Shown: positions 56,101 to 64,000 of the stretch, in pieces
Layout of the letters: every line of letters begins with the position of its first letter
Position numbering within the stretch: position 1 is the first letter of the stretch
NCBI RefSeq assembly: GCF_000612845.1
Contig: NZ_CCAT010000004.1
Location: 1 to 64,000, forward strand
DNA from: Clostridium ihumii AP5
GTDB taxonomy: Bacteria > Bacillota > Clostridia > Clostridiales > Clostridiaceae
Length of the DNA: 64,000 nucleotides
Reading direction: 5' to 3'
Program-made: the position numbers and the translations under genes
Notes under the pieces: generated by a model
Databases searched by the model: none
Seen by the model: the letters and a program-made list of their open reading frames with translations, nothing else
What the model was told of the DNA's origin: nothing

Positions 56101-57792
56101 TTAACCCACTCTTCCTATATTATACATATTGTAAAAATACCCATGTTTACTTATGAGCTGTTCAAAATCTCCTGTTTCTTCTATTGCCCCTTGTTTTAAA
56201 ACTATTATTTCATCGTACATTCTTAATATCTCTTCATTAAATTTGTGAGTTATAACTATAGCTGTTTTTTCCTCCATTGATAATATAGTTTTTTCTATAT
56301 CATAACTTGTTAGACTATCAAGTGCAGACGTTGCCTCATCTAAGTATATAATTGGTGTTTCTTTTAATATAGCTCTTGCTATTGCAAGCCTTTGCTTTTC
56401 TCCCCCTGAAAGTACTTTTCCATTCTCACCAACAGTACCTTTAAGACCACCATCTATTTTATTAACTACATTTTCTAAACCTGAAATTTTAATTGCTTCA
56501 TTTACTTTTTTCTTATCATAGTCCTTAAACAAAGCTATATTTTCTTCTAATGTGCTATCAAATATGAAAACATTTTGATGTATCATTGATTCTAACTTAT
56601 ATAAAGATTTTGTGTTTATATTATTTATAATTTCATTATCCAAAATTACCTTCCCACTATATTCCTTATAATATTTTAATAGAATTTTTATTAAAGTACT
56701 TTTACCACATCCACTTTCCCCTACTATTGCGTATTTTTTTCCTTTTTCAAATATATAATTTATATTTTTTAAAACATTTTTACTTCCATCATAACTGAAA
56801 GTTAAGTTTTCAATTTGTATTTTATCCTCAAAAACATATTTGTCTTTACACTTTGTAGTGTCATCCTTTGCATTTATTATAGTCATTATTTTTTTAGATA
56901 TATTTTTTAATGACTTAATATTATTTAAAATCTCTAAGATATTTCCTATAGGGTTTGCAACATTATTGCAAAGTTGAACACAAGCAAGCATTGTACTTAC
57001 TGTAATATAATTTTTCATCGTAAAATATGCCCCTATAACAATTACTGCCCCAAAAATTCCCATTGATATAAATATACTTAAGCCTTCTATTATAGATTGC
57101 AAAACAGAAAATTTAAATTTTCTCATATTAACATCATTATTCCAAGCACTATATTCATTTAATATTTTTTCTTCTACATTAAAACTTTTTATTACATCAA
57201 ACCCTAAAAATACATCCTTTACTTTAATAGTAAATTTTTCTAACGAATCTGAATATCTCATTTTAGAATTGCTTATTTTTTTTGAAAATAGTTTTGGCAT
57301 AACGAATGATAAAACTCCAAATAATATTACAACAATAGTTATTTCTTTGCTAAGTATAAACATGCTTACTGTAGCCAATAAAAATCCCCATATAACCTTT
57401 ATAATTTCAAATATATTATTAAAATAGTCATTTTCAATCATAGTCATATCATTTGATAAAATAGATATATACTTTCCACTATTAACTTCATTAAAATCAA
57501 CTATATCCTTTTTTAATATTTTAGAGAATAAATCTTGTTTTAAATAATTCATTGATTTTTTTATATAATTAGCCTTTATAATTCCTTCAAGTACTCTAAT
57601 TGCTGACATAGCCATTAAATACCCCCCAAATGTCAATACAATTACGCTGAACCTATTTACATATCCACTTGATATAATATCTAAAATGAATTTAAACATA
57701 TATGCCATACCTACATTTATAGTTGAACTTAAAATTGAAATTATTACTGTACACATAAAGAAAAATTTGTTTTTAAATAAATATTTTCTCAT
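56101..57792 (-). CDS. ABC transporter, permease and ATPase fusion
   Basis: A 563-residue half-transporter of the type I exporter group, expected to work as a homodimer. Six membrane helices lie in residues 10-300. The ATPase domain has Walker A AIVGESGCGKST (about 352-363), the signature LSGGEKQRLAIARA (about 460) and Walker B IIYLDEATSAL. There is no peptidase domain. The substrate is unknown, perhaps a peptide or drug. It lies 180 bp downstream of the ArsR-type gene and has its own promoter with a palindrome at the start point, suggesting repression by that regulator. Confidence 0.92.
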   Translation of the reverse strand: MRKYLFKNKFFFMCTVIISILSSTINVGMAYMFKFILDIISSGYVNRFSVIVLTFGGYLMAMSAIRVLEGIIKANYIKKSMNYLKQDLFSKILKKDIVDFNEVNSGKYISILSNDMTMIENDYFNNIFEIIKVIWGFLLATVSMFILSKEITIVVILFGVLSFVMPKLFSKKISNSKMRYSDSLEKFTIKVKDVFLGFDVIKSFNVEEKILNEYSAWNNDVNMRKFKFSVLQSIIEGLSIFISMGIFGAVIVIGAYFTMKNYITVSTMLACVQLCNNVANPIGNILEILNNIKSLKNISKKIMTIINAKDDTTKCKDKYVFEDKIQIENLTFSYDGSKNVLKNINYIFEKGKKYAIVGESGCGKSTLIKILLKYYKEYSGKVILDNEIINNINTKSLYKLESMIHQNVFIFDSTLEENIALFKDYDKKKVNEAIKISGLENVVNKIDGGLKGTVGENGKVLSGGEKQRLAIARAILKETPIIYLDEATSALDSLTSYDIEKTILSMEEKTAIVITHKFNEEILRMYDEIIVLKQGAIEETGDFEQLISKHGYFYNMYNIGRVG

Positions 57793-57824
57793 AATACCCC
57801 CTAATATAAATCTAACTTATTATA

Positions 57825-57836
57825 AGATGATCATCT
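57825..57836. promoter_or_regulatory. Candidate operator of the ABC exporter
   Basis: AGATGATCATCT, a perfect 12-bp palindrome with partly symmetric AT flanks, at or just after the predicted start of transcription. A half site TTAGATG follows at about 57881. Probable binder: the adjacent ArsR-type protein. Confidence 0.55.
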
Positions 57837-57842
57837 AATAAC

Positions 57843-57871
57843 ATTATATTCCAATATTAGATTTATGTCTA
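57843..57871 (-). promoter_or_regulatory. Promoter of the ABC exporter
   Basis: TAGACA (57871-57866), 17 bp, TATAAT (57848-57843) on the minus strand. Confidence 0.65.
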
Positions 57872-57927
57872 TAATGTTTTTAGATGTTAGTCTTGTAATT
57901 ATTAAAATTTAGTTCAAAAAAATAAAG

Positions 57928-57960
57928 GTTACAGAAAACTTAATTTCTACAACCTTCAAA
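57928..57960 (-). terminator. Terminator of ArsR-type gene
   Basis: AAGGTTGTAGAAA / TTTCTGTAACCTT stem followed on the minus strand by ATTTTTTT. It separates the regulator from the exporter. Confidence 0.75.
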
Positions 57961-57971
57961 TACTTTTTTAA

Positions 57972-59033
57972 TTATTTTATATTGAACTCTTCAATTAAAA
58001 AATTTATAAGTTCACTAAATTTATCTCTATTTAACTTGTAATACACTTTAACATCATCTTTGTTTAATGTAACAAGTTCATAAATAAGTAATTGTGACAT
58101 GTGATGTGAAACTGTTGCTGTAGTTAAATTTAGTCTTTGCGCTATCTCACTCCCATACAATTGCTCATTGTTCAAAAGTCTAACTATATTAAATTTACTT
58201 TTATCTCCTAAAATTTTTAATATATTATTATACTTTTCAAGCTCTCCATCACCTTTTCTTTTTTTATAAATAACTTCTTCACTCATAAAACCTATTCCAA
58301 TTTCCATACAATTTTCATCTATTTTGTATGATATAGAACAATAGTTTATAAACATTGGATAAACTATGACTTTATCAAATTTCTCACAATCTTCAATTAT
58401 GTTAAAATTATTTATATAATTTATGCCTTGTTTATTTAATTTATCTTCTAATTGATTTTTATATTTTTCTTTTAACTGTTGAACTTTTTTTTCATTACTT
58501 TCATAAATGGGAATATATTCTCTTATAATATTACATAATCGTTCTACATATACACTCACAGAGTTTGAAAATAACACCAAATTCCATTTTTGCTCTGATG
58601 TACATTCCAAACTTTCTATAAATTTTATTTTAGTTTCACTAGAACTTAATACATCTTCAACTTTTATATTTTTCCCTTGTAACTCTACTAAATCCTTAAA
58701 CACATTTTCTAATATATTTTCAGTGTTTTTGTTATTTATCTCATCAATTTTTTCTTTCAAACCATTACTTTTAAAATCAATATCTAATATAGCTATCCCT
58801 ATGGAAAATGGATTCGTTTCATTTTCATACTGCTTAAAAAAGAAATTTAAATCTTCTTCATTTATTTTATGTTGTTTGGATAACTTATCTATAAACCTAA
58901 AAACATCTTTATTCTTTTCTATTTGAAAAGTTTTGTTTATATTATTAATTACACTTTCAGTGTTAGCAATTACATGTAAGCTAAACAATAGTTCTCTAAA
59001 TTCATCATAACTATTATTAAATAATAATTCCAT
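57972..59033 (-). CDS. ArsR-type winged-helix regulator with large N-terminal domain
   Basis: A 353-residue regulator. The last 80 residues form the helix-turn-helix (GDKSKFNIVRLLNN, GSEIAQRLNLTTATVSHHMSQL); the first 270 are a mostly helical, Lys/Glu/Asn-rich domain of unknown role, perhaps a sensor. The metal-binding CxC of classical ArsR is not seen. The ATG at 59033 lies 7 nt after AGGAGATT; the 25 extra residues upstream are unlikely. It probably controls the exporter gene 180 bp downstream. Confidence 0.85.
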   Translation of the reverse strand: MELLFNNSYDEFRELLFSLHVIANTESVINNINKTFQIEKNKDVFRFIDKLSKQHKINEEDLNFFFKQYENETNPFSIGIAILDIDFKSNGLKEKIDEINNKNTENILENVFKDLVELQGKNIKVEDVLSSSETKIKFIESLECTSEQKWNLVLFSNSVSVYVERLCNIIREYIPIYESNEKKVQQLKEKYKNQLEDKLNKQGINYINNFNIIEDCEKFDKVIVYPMFINYCSISYKIDENCMEIGIGFMSEEVIYKKRKGDGELEKYNNILKILGDKSKFNIVRLLNNEQLYGSEIAQRLNLTTATVSHHMSQLLIYELVTLNKDDVKVYYKLNRDKFSELINFLIEEFNIK

Positions 59034-59098
59034 ATTTAATCTCCTATAAATACTCTTTTTTATATTATTATAACACCTATAACAGTACTTCTTAACAA

Positions 59099-59127
59099 GA
59101 AAAGCCAAGGATACCCTTGGCTTTAAT
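59099..59127 (-). terminator. Terminator of nrdD
   Basis: AAAGCCAAGG / CCTTGGCTTT hairpin with T-run on the minus strand, so nrdD is not forced to be cotranscribed with nrdG. Confidence 0.85.
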
Positions 59128-59132
59128 TTGTT

Positions 59133-61250
59133 CTATTTCATTTCATATATTTTTTTATGGTTTTGTGTATGAGAAAGTCTATCTTCTCTTTCATGATATT
59201 TTCCTGGACCAAATCTCTCATCTAAGCTTAAATATCCTGTTACTCTTGATACACCTTGTATATTAGTGCTGCCACAAGTCGGACATTCAAATTTATCTGG
59301 TTTTAAATATGTTCCACATTCTCTACAGTATTTTATATGAAAGTTTATTCCTATATAGCTTATATTACTATTTTCATATGCATATTTTATTATATCTCTA
59401 ACTATTTCTGGTGATGGATAGTCATCTACTTCTAAATAACTTATATGTCCTGAGTTACATAGTTTATGATATGGTGCTTCTGTTTGTATCTTATCACATA
59501 TAGATATAGGATATGATACAGGTATATGGAAACTATTAGTGTAGTATTCTTTATCTGTTACACCTTTAATTTCTCCAAACACTTTTTTATCTTGTACTAT
59601 AAACTTTCCACTTAGTCCTTCAGCTGGAGTTGCATAACATCCCCAGTTTAAACTGGTTTCTTTAGTTAATTTATCTGTAAAGTTTCTTATAAAACCTATT
59701 ATTTCTATTCCTAACTTTCTTGACTCTTCACACTCACCATGATGTTTTCCAGTAAGTGCTATTAAAGTTTCTGCAAGACCTATAAATCCTATAGCATAAC
59801 TACCTTGCTTTAGAATCGGCTCTATTGAATCCTCTGGTGATAATCCTTCTGATCCTTTTAATAAACCTTCGCCTGCAACAAAAGGTAAATCTTTTACTCT
59901 AAGATGTTTTAATACATTATATCTATGCATTAAAGATTCACTAGCTTGTTCTAACCTTGTTTCAAGTAATGTAAAGAATTTTTTAGTATCTCCTTTTGCA
60001 AGTATACCTACTCTTGGAAGATTTATAGTTGTAGGTGCTATATTTCCTCTTCCCTTTGTTCCTGGTTCACCATTGCAATTACTCATAAGATAAGTTCTAC
60101 ACCCCATAGTTGCTGGCATATACCCCTTATCGTAGTATTCCTTATTAAAATCTGCATCTATATTCATAAATGTAGGATTCATTCTTTTACTTGCTACTCT
60201 ACATGCAAGTTCAAATAAATAATAATATGGATCATTAGGTTCCTTATTTATGCCTTCTTTTACTCTAAATATAATATTAGGGAATATTGGCTGTTCACCT
60301 CTACCTAATCCCTTTTCATACTCAATTAAAAACTTTTCACAAATAAGTGCTCCATCTTTATTGTTAGGTATCCCTATATTTATAGAAGAAAATGGAACTT
60401 GAGAACCTGCTCTACTATGCATTGTGTTTAAATTATAAACTATTCCTTGCATTGATTGCTCTATAGTTCTATTTAATTTTTTCTCAACGGCATCTTCAAT
60501 TTTTTCTTCTGCTATTCCTAATTCTCTAAATTCATCTCTTAATTGATTTCTTGTTGGCTCTATAAATACAGCTAAATCGTTGTCAAAATCCGGATGTGAC
60601 TGTCCACCAAACATATCATTTTGTGTAGACTGAAGTAATATGCATGAAAGCTCTGCTGCTGAATCTATACGCTTCGCTTTTCTTAAATATCCGTATCCAG
60701 TGTTGAAACCTCTTTCTAAAACCTCTTTGGTTGGTATATGTAAGCAATTAATTGTAAGGTTGTAGCTATCTAAGTCATGATAATATAAGTCTCCATTTTC
60801 ATGTGCTTTAGATAAATGTTTAGGCATAGTAGATAAATTAAACCATTTGTTAGATTCACTTGCTATTCTTAATAACTTTGAACTAAAATTATTTCCTACA
60901 TTGGCATTATCTCTATCTGTTTCTACACCAATTTTTTCTATAGCCTTCATTAAATCTGACTTAATTTCTCTTAGCCTAGTTCTTTCTTTTCTATAATTAG
61001 CATAAGCTATACCAATTGGCTTATGACCATTTTCTAATAAAGTTTCCTGTACAATGTTTTGTACTTCTTCTACCGTTATTTCCTCTACATTTAATTTCTC
61101 AATTCTTTTTATAATCTTTTGAGTTAGTTCTATTTTTTCACTTTCAAGTAGTTCATATGATATTTCGTCTGCTGATCCTCTAATAGCATTAGTTATTTTT
61201 ATAGAATCAAACTCAACTTTTCTACCATCTCTTTTAACAACATATAGCAT
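59133..61250 (-). CDS. nrdD: Anaerobic ribonucleoside-triphosphate reductase
   Basis: Class III reductase that makes dNTPs from NTPs without oxygen; 705 residues. An ATP-cone domain is at the N-terminus (about 1-90: VVKRDGRKVEFDSIKI). The catalytic barrel includes SINIGIPNN and a zinc site with CRECGTYLKPDKFECPTC (about 650-668). The glycyl-radical Gly lies in SRVTGYL (about 680). The ribosome-binding site is GGGGGGAG. NrdG, its activase, is 3.2 kb downstream. Confidence 0.97.
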   Translation of the reverse strand: MLYVVKRDGRKVEFDSIKITNAIRGSADEISYELLESEKIELTQKIIKRIEKLNVEEITVEEVQNIVQETLLENGHKPIGIAYANYRKERTRLREIKSDLMKAIEKIGVETDRDNANVGNNFSSKLLRIASESNKWFNLSTMPKHLSKAHENGDLYYHDLDSYNLTINCLHIPTKEVLERGFNTGYGYLRKAKRIDSAAELSCILLQSTQNDMFGGQSHPDFDNDLAVFIEPTRNQLRDEFRELGIAEEKIEDAVEKKLNRTIEQSMQGIVYNLNTMHSRAGSQVPFSSINIGIPNNKDGALICEKFLIEYEKGLGRGEQPIFPNIIFRVKEGINKEPNDPYYYLFELACRVASKRMNPTFMNIDADFNKEYYDKGYMPATMGCRTYLMSNCNGEPGTKGRGNIAPTTINLPRVGILAKGDTKKFFTLLETRLEQASESLMHRYNVLKHLRVKDLPFVAGEGLLKGSEGLSPEDSIEPILKQGSYAIGFIGLAETLIALTGKHHGECEESRKLGIEIIGFIRNFTDKLTKETSLNWGCYATPAEGLSGKFIVQDKKVFGEIKGVTDKEYYTNSFHIPVSYPISICDKIQTEAPYHKLCNSGHISYLEVDDYPSPEIVRDIIKYAYENSNISYIGINFHIKYCRECGTYLKPDKFECPTCGSTNIQGVSRVTGYLSLDERFGPGKYHEREDRLSHTQNHKKIYEMK

Positions 61251-61289
61251 AAACTCCCCCCTAAAAACACGACATATTGCACTCGGTCT

Positions 61290-61318
61290 ATTATACTCTA
61301 GGAAAAAAATTATATCAA
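61290..61318 (-). promoter_or_regulatory. Promoter of nrdD
   Basis: TTGATA (61318-61313), 17 bp, TATAAT (61295-61290) on the minus strand. No pair of NrdR boxes is convincing nearby; a GCAATATG stretch at the start point is the only resemblance. Confidence 0.75.
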
Positions 61319-61533
61319 TTAATAAATTATTTCAGAAAGATGATATAAAACTTATTTATCACCTTTTAACATATGATTATTACATTTTTCATTTATTAGC
61401 TTAAATTGACACTTCTGCTTTTTTGTATTTCTTAAAAAAATCCAATAAAAATATAGTATATTAAATATTTTAAATTTATACTTTTATAATATTTATATGC
61501 GTTTTTCAACTTTTTATTAAAATATATCTTATT
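61319..61533. other. Divergent intergenic region nrdD / csp
   Basis: AT-rich, with no gene. The csp promoter should lie here or just after; a TTGACA at 61408 has no good -10 at the right distance. Confidence 0.4.
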
Positions 61534-61571
61534 CTATTTTGAAAATTTATAGTATAAATTTTTTAAAATAG
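61534..61571. promoter_or_regulatory. Long AT-rich palindrome upstream of csp
   Basis: CTATTTT GAAAATTTATA / TATAAATTTTTT AAAATAG form an almost perfect 17-bp stem around one G. No T-run follows on either strand, so it is not a terminator. It lies 260-300 nt before the csp start. Confidence 0.5.
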
Positions 61572-61625
61572 AAAAAGATATAAATATGACAAATTTTAAA
61601 TTATATTTTAAGAGGAGGTGAACTG

Positions 61626-61703
61626 TTGCAACAAATATATAAATTTCTAGTAATTTCTCATACAGGTCTTATTTTGAAAATGTACTACATAGTTTCTATT
61701 TAA
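61626..61703 (+). CDS. Possible 25-residue leader peptide upstream of csp
   Basis: A TTG codon at 61626 opens a 25-codon frame (MQQIYKFLVIS...) ending at TAA 61701-61703. It has the strongest ribosome-binding site in the region, AGAGGAGGTGA, 6-7 nt upstream. It is far from the csp ATG (about 125 nt from its stop codon). No similarity is known to me. The alternative is that the site is a relic cut off from csp by an insertion. Confidence 0.35.
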   Translation: MQQIYKFLVISHTGLILKMYYIVSI

Positions 61704-61828
61704 AGTTTTTAAAGTTTAATAATTTTAAAAATTGGCATAATTCTCTAAGTAGTTTTATAGCAGAAAGCAGATTGAACAAGAAATTAAAAATTTTATAGAT
61801 TTTTATAGATTTTAGCAACAGAATTTTC

Positions 61829-62029
61829 ATGAAAACAGGTACAGTAAAATGGTTTAATGCAGAAAAAGGATTTGGTTTTTTATCAGTTGAAGGTGAAGAA
61901 GATGTTTTTGTACATTTCTCTGCAATTCAAAGTGATGGTTATAAAGCATTGGAAGAAGGTCAAAAAGTAGAATTTGAAGTTGTAGATGGAGAAAGAGGCC
62001 CTCAAGCTTCAAATGTTACAAAACTATAA
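61829..62029 (+). CDS. Cold shock domain protein
   Basis: RNA/DNA chaperone of 66 residues with the five-stranded barrel fold. Both RNA-binding motifs are intact ([11 protein letters not shown]1; [11 protein letters not shown]2), and the N-terminus [12 protein letters not shown] is canonical. Odd feature: no Shine-Dalgarno sequence precedes the ATG (upstream is TTTTAGCAACAGAATTTTC), whereas a very strong one lies 210 nt upstream. This suggests translation controlled by leader structure, as known for cold-shock mRNAs. Confidence 0.95.
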   Translation: MKTGTVKWFNAEKGFGFLSVEGEEDVFVHFSAIQSDGYKALEEGQKVEFEVVDGERGPQASNVTKL

Positions 62030-62054
62030 TCATTCATAATATGTATTAAATGCA

Positions 62055-62085
62055 AAATAGGAAGTTTATATTAAACTTCCTATTT
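62055..62085. terminator. Bidirectional terminator csp / GGDEF gene
   Basis: AAAATAGGAAGTTTA / TAAACTTCCTATTTT. Confidence 0.9.
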
Positions 62086-63172
62086 TATATTTACTCGTTC
62101 TATTTACTATTCTTTTTTGTTTATACATTTCACTATCCGCTTTACTAATTAACACTTCTAAATCTAAATTTTCTTCACTCTTACCTACAATTTCATAAAT
62201 ACCATAACTAAAACTTAAATTATAATTACCTACACATATCTCTCCACATAATACTTCTATCTCTTTTATAATTTCCAAAGTTTTCTTTTTAGAGAACCCA
62301 TTAAACATTATTAAAAACTCATCACCACCAAGTCTTCCATATATGCTTCTATCATCTAATCTATTCCTTAATATAGCTGCAAATCTTTTTAATATATCAT
62401 CGCCCACCTTATGCCCATAATTATCATTTATATACTTAAATGAATTAATATCTATAAATACTAACGAACTAATATCATACGTTGTAAATTCATTTTCTAA
62501 ATAATACTCCATGAGATACTTTAAGTAGCTTCTACTATATATAGACGTCAGACTATCAAATGTAGACTTATTTCTTAACTCGGATTGTATTGTTTGACTT
62601 TTTATAACTAACTTAAATTCATTCAATATGTATTTTAATATATGTATATCATCATTTGTAAAGTTTTTATTTGCATTTGTATTATCTAAATTAATAACAC
62701 CTACTAATTTTTCATCTATATAAATAGGTGCGCACACCACACTAACAATATCACTAGATATTTTATATAGCTCTGAATATTTGTCTCTTATAACCTCTTT
62801 TGTCTCTATTATTGCAATATCACTTAATTTATTTTTTCTGTATAAGAATATATTTTCCTTTGGAATTCTCTTTTTTTCTAGTTCCTTACTATAACCACAA
62901 ACCGAAATAAATTCAAACTCATTTTCATTTTCACAATATTTTAAAAAACTTCCTTTTGATGCTATTGGAACTAAGTTTAAAGCATAATCTAAAATCACTT
63001 TAAATGCTTCGCTTTCCTCTTTTACATCTATAATTTTTTCACTTGCTTCATATATAAATTTTCGTACTCTTTTTACTTTCTTTAGTTCTTGTTTAGCTTT
63101 TAACACCATGATTAATTGTATTATTATAATAGCTATTAAAATTTCTATTATAAATATTTCTACTTTAGGCAC
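62066..63172 (-). CDS. Membrane-anchored diguanylate cyclase with GAF domain
   Basis: Makes cyclic di-GMP; 368 residues. One N-terminal membrane helix (about 5-25), a GAF-like sensor domain (about 45-195, for example VCAPIYIDEKLVGVINLDN), then a GGDEF domain (about 205-365) with the active site RLGGDEFLIMF, VFIDINSFKYINDNYGH and SFGIY-like SFSYGIYE. The inhibitory RxxD site is absent (DDRS stands in its place), so product feedback may be missing. The start is GTG at 63172, 8 nt after GGAGGT. Confidence 0.92.
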   Translation of the reverse strand: MPKVEIFIIEILIAIIIIQLIMVLKAKQELKKVKRVRKFIYEASEKIIDVKEESEAFKVILDYALNLVPIASKGSFLKYCENENEFEFISVCGYSKELEKKRIPKENIFLYRKNKLSDIAIIETKEVIRDKYSELYKISSDIVSVVCAPIYIDEKLVGVINLDNTNANKNFTNDDIHILKYILNEFKLVIKSQTIQSELRNKSTFDSLTSIYSRSYLKYLMEYYLENEFTTYDISSLVFIDINSFKYINDNYGHKVGDDILKRFAAILRNRLDDRSIYGRLGGDEFLIMFNGFSKKKTLEIIKEIEVLCGEICVGNYNLSFSYGIYEIVGKSEENLDLEVLISKADSEMYKQKRIVNRTSKYKIGSLI

Positions 63173-63463
63173 CCCTATTTACCTCCACACTACGTTAAAA
63201 CTATACTTTAATTTTTTGTCTACCTATCCTAAGTACGTATAGTACTATTTTTACACTTTTTTTATGAAATATTTATTAATATTTCACTTTAACATTATAC
63301 TACATACATTCACCATTTAAATATCATAATTATTACATTTTATTCATAAATATGTATTTATTTTGTATATGAATTAATTTATTTTTTATGTACTTAACTT
63401 TGTAGAATAGTTATTTTCAACATGGCGATACTATATATTATATATGGTTACAATTTATTATAT
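63173..63463. other. Divergent intergenic region
   Basis: AT-rich DNA, with no gene. An AGTAC GTATA GTACT inverted repeat lies at about 63231-63245, upstream of the GGDEF gene, with unknown meaning. Confidence 0.4.
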
Positions 63464-63492
63464 TTAACTTTTTTGTTTTGTATCCATATAAT
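63464..63492 (+). promoter_or_regulatory. Candidate promoter of the small gene at 63530
   Basis: TTAACT (63464-63469), 17 bp, perfect TATAAT (63487-63492). Confidence 0.5.
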
Positions 63493-63529
63493 TATATTTT
63501 TAAAGAAAGGTGGTGTACCGTTTCTAGAT

Positions 63530-63736
63530 TTGTTTTTACTATATTCTATTAACGGTAAAACTTTGTTTGGATTGATAGTCGATTTAAATGAAACAGATGC
63601 TTTTGTTGAGGTTTGTGATGGTATGATAATAAATACTTCAATAAATAATTTGCCTAAACATTCTTCCGTTGGAGATAAAGTTAAACTTCCTTCCTCTTCA
63701 AAAGATATTCTCTATAACAATTCTAATTTAATATAA
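63530..63736 (+). CDS. Small protein, possibly DUF3006-like
   Basis: A protein of about 68 residues whose core (FGLIVDLNETDAFVEVCDGM, then INNLPKHSSVGDKVKL) has the alternating strands and LPK/VGD pattern of small beta-barrel proteins such as DUF3006; this is a weak call. A longer ORF begins at 63422 with a hydrophobic stretch, but it has no ribosome-binding site and would start before the promoter. AAGGTGGTG at 63507-63515 suggests a start after it; the TTG at 63530 is the only usual start codon, though the spacing (about 15 nt) is long. Confidence 0.5.
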   Translation: MFLLYSINGKTLFGLIVDLNETDAFVEVCDGMIINTSINNLPKHSSVGDKVKLPSSSKDILYNNSNLI

Positions 63737-63745
63737 AAAATAAAA

Positions 63746-63777
63746 TCTCTCAATAATATTATTGAGAGATTTTTCTT
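63746..63777. terminator. Bidirectional terminator
   Basis: AAAATCTCTCAATAAT / ATTATTGAGAGATTTTT between convergent genes. Confidence 0.95.
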
Positions 63778-64000
63778 TTAAAAATCATCTGGCTTTTCAG
63801 TTAAAACTTTAAAATTCCAATCGCCTTTTTCATAAGTATTAAAAATGTATAAGTTAACTTTCTTATTTTCTTTTTCTTCTTCAAAAGTTATAGTTGCCTT
63901 ATACCTATTTGATAAATATCCTTCGGTGTGGATTGACATAATTATATCAAACTTATCTTTGTTTTCATCATTTATAATTTGCACATTTTTTTCTTTGTTA
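63778..64000 (-). CDS. 3' end of an unidentified gene (cut by window edge)
   Basis: The frame stays open from the stop at 63778 to the window end at 64000, so the gene continues outside. The visible 74 residues (ending NKDKFDIIMSIHTEG ... ATITFEEEKENKKVNLYI ... FKVLTEKPDDF) look like alternating beta strands of a small soluble or secreted domain. A GTG at 63984 could be read as a start, but it has no ribosome-binding site and no stop lies upstream of it. I do not recognise the family. Confidence 0.6.
   Translation of the reverse strand, partial: NKEKNVQIINDENKDKFDIIMSIHTEGYLSNRYKATITFEEEKENKKVNLYIFNTYEKGDWNFKVLTEKPDDF

Noticed and set aside
61268-61285. NrdR-box-like sequence at the nrdD start
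   Set aside because: Only one weak, asymmetric match (GCAATATG); NrdR sites normally come as a spaced pair of near-palindromes.

Overview
The window is very AT-rich, dense and strongly gene-oriented (about 46 of 54 protein genes lie on the minus strand). Its gene content points to a strictly anaerobic, endospore-forming low-GC Firmicute, most likely Clostridium sensu stricto (cluster I): spore germination receptor genes, spoIIR, yabG, veg, CotS-type coat kinases, an [FeFe] hydrogenase, a class III (oxygen-sensitive) ribonucleotide reductase, the MEP isoprenoid gene ispE, and intrinsic terminators after nearly every gene. I cannot fix the species from the sequence alone.

Layout. 1-8,400: translation and nucleotide housekeeping on the minus strand (tdk, DUF1385, prmC, prfA, a membrane protein, a ZIP metal transporter, the tRNA t6A enzyme Sua5/YwlC, a low-Mr protein phosphatase, rpiB, upp), a classic Firmicute neighbourhood. 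8,400-16,300: rpmE (plus strand), rho, a nearly 1-kb empty AT-rich gap, pyrG with an unusual 5'-hairpin leader, DUF1934, a ThiI-like PP-loop enzyme and ddl. 16,800-28,700: a sporulation block with spoIIR, a gerA-B-C germinant receptor operon preceded by a small two-helix membrane protein, ispE, an S41 protease, a DUF3794/LysM coat protein, veg, yabG, and a gene broken by two homopolymer frameshifts. 29,000-41,200: a spore-surface saccharide island with two copies of a divergent [CotS kinase / GT4 glycosyltransferase] module, a third CotS kinase, a degenerate CotS pseudokinase, an acetyltransferase, manC and a phosphohexomutase. 41,300-46,500: a 1,339-residue superfamily 1 helicase fused to a Vsr-like nuclease domain plus an acidic partner, the best candidate for an under-described (possibly anti-phage) system. 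46,500-53,900: [FeFe] hydrogenase, a CcpA-like LacI regulator, a small membrane protein, and ileS behind a T-box leader. 53,900-64,000: a metallo-beta-lactamase-fold hydrolase, a class I glutamine amidotransferase-like hydrolase, an nrdD...nrdG locus split by an ArsR-type regulator and an ABC exporter, a cold-shock protein with an odd leader, a GGDEF protein and two small genes, the last cut by the window edge.

Between genes there is a dispersed, MITE-like repeat family with terminal inverted repeats of the form TATAGGRTTCCAAG (about 150-360 bp; at least five good copies, two of them in tandem near 53.5-53.8 kb). Two stand-alone small RNA candidates with promoter and terminator were found (26,385-26,470 and about 13,303-13,393, both plus strand). 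All calls come from reading the sequence and from family knowledge; nothing was searched against a database.
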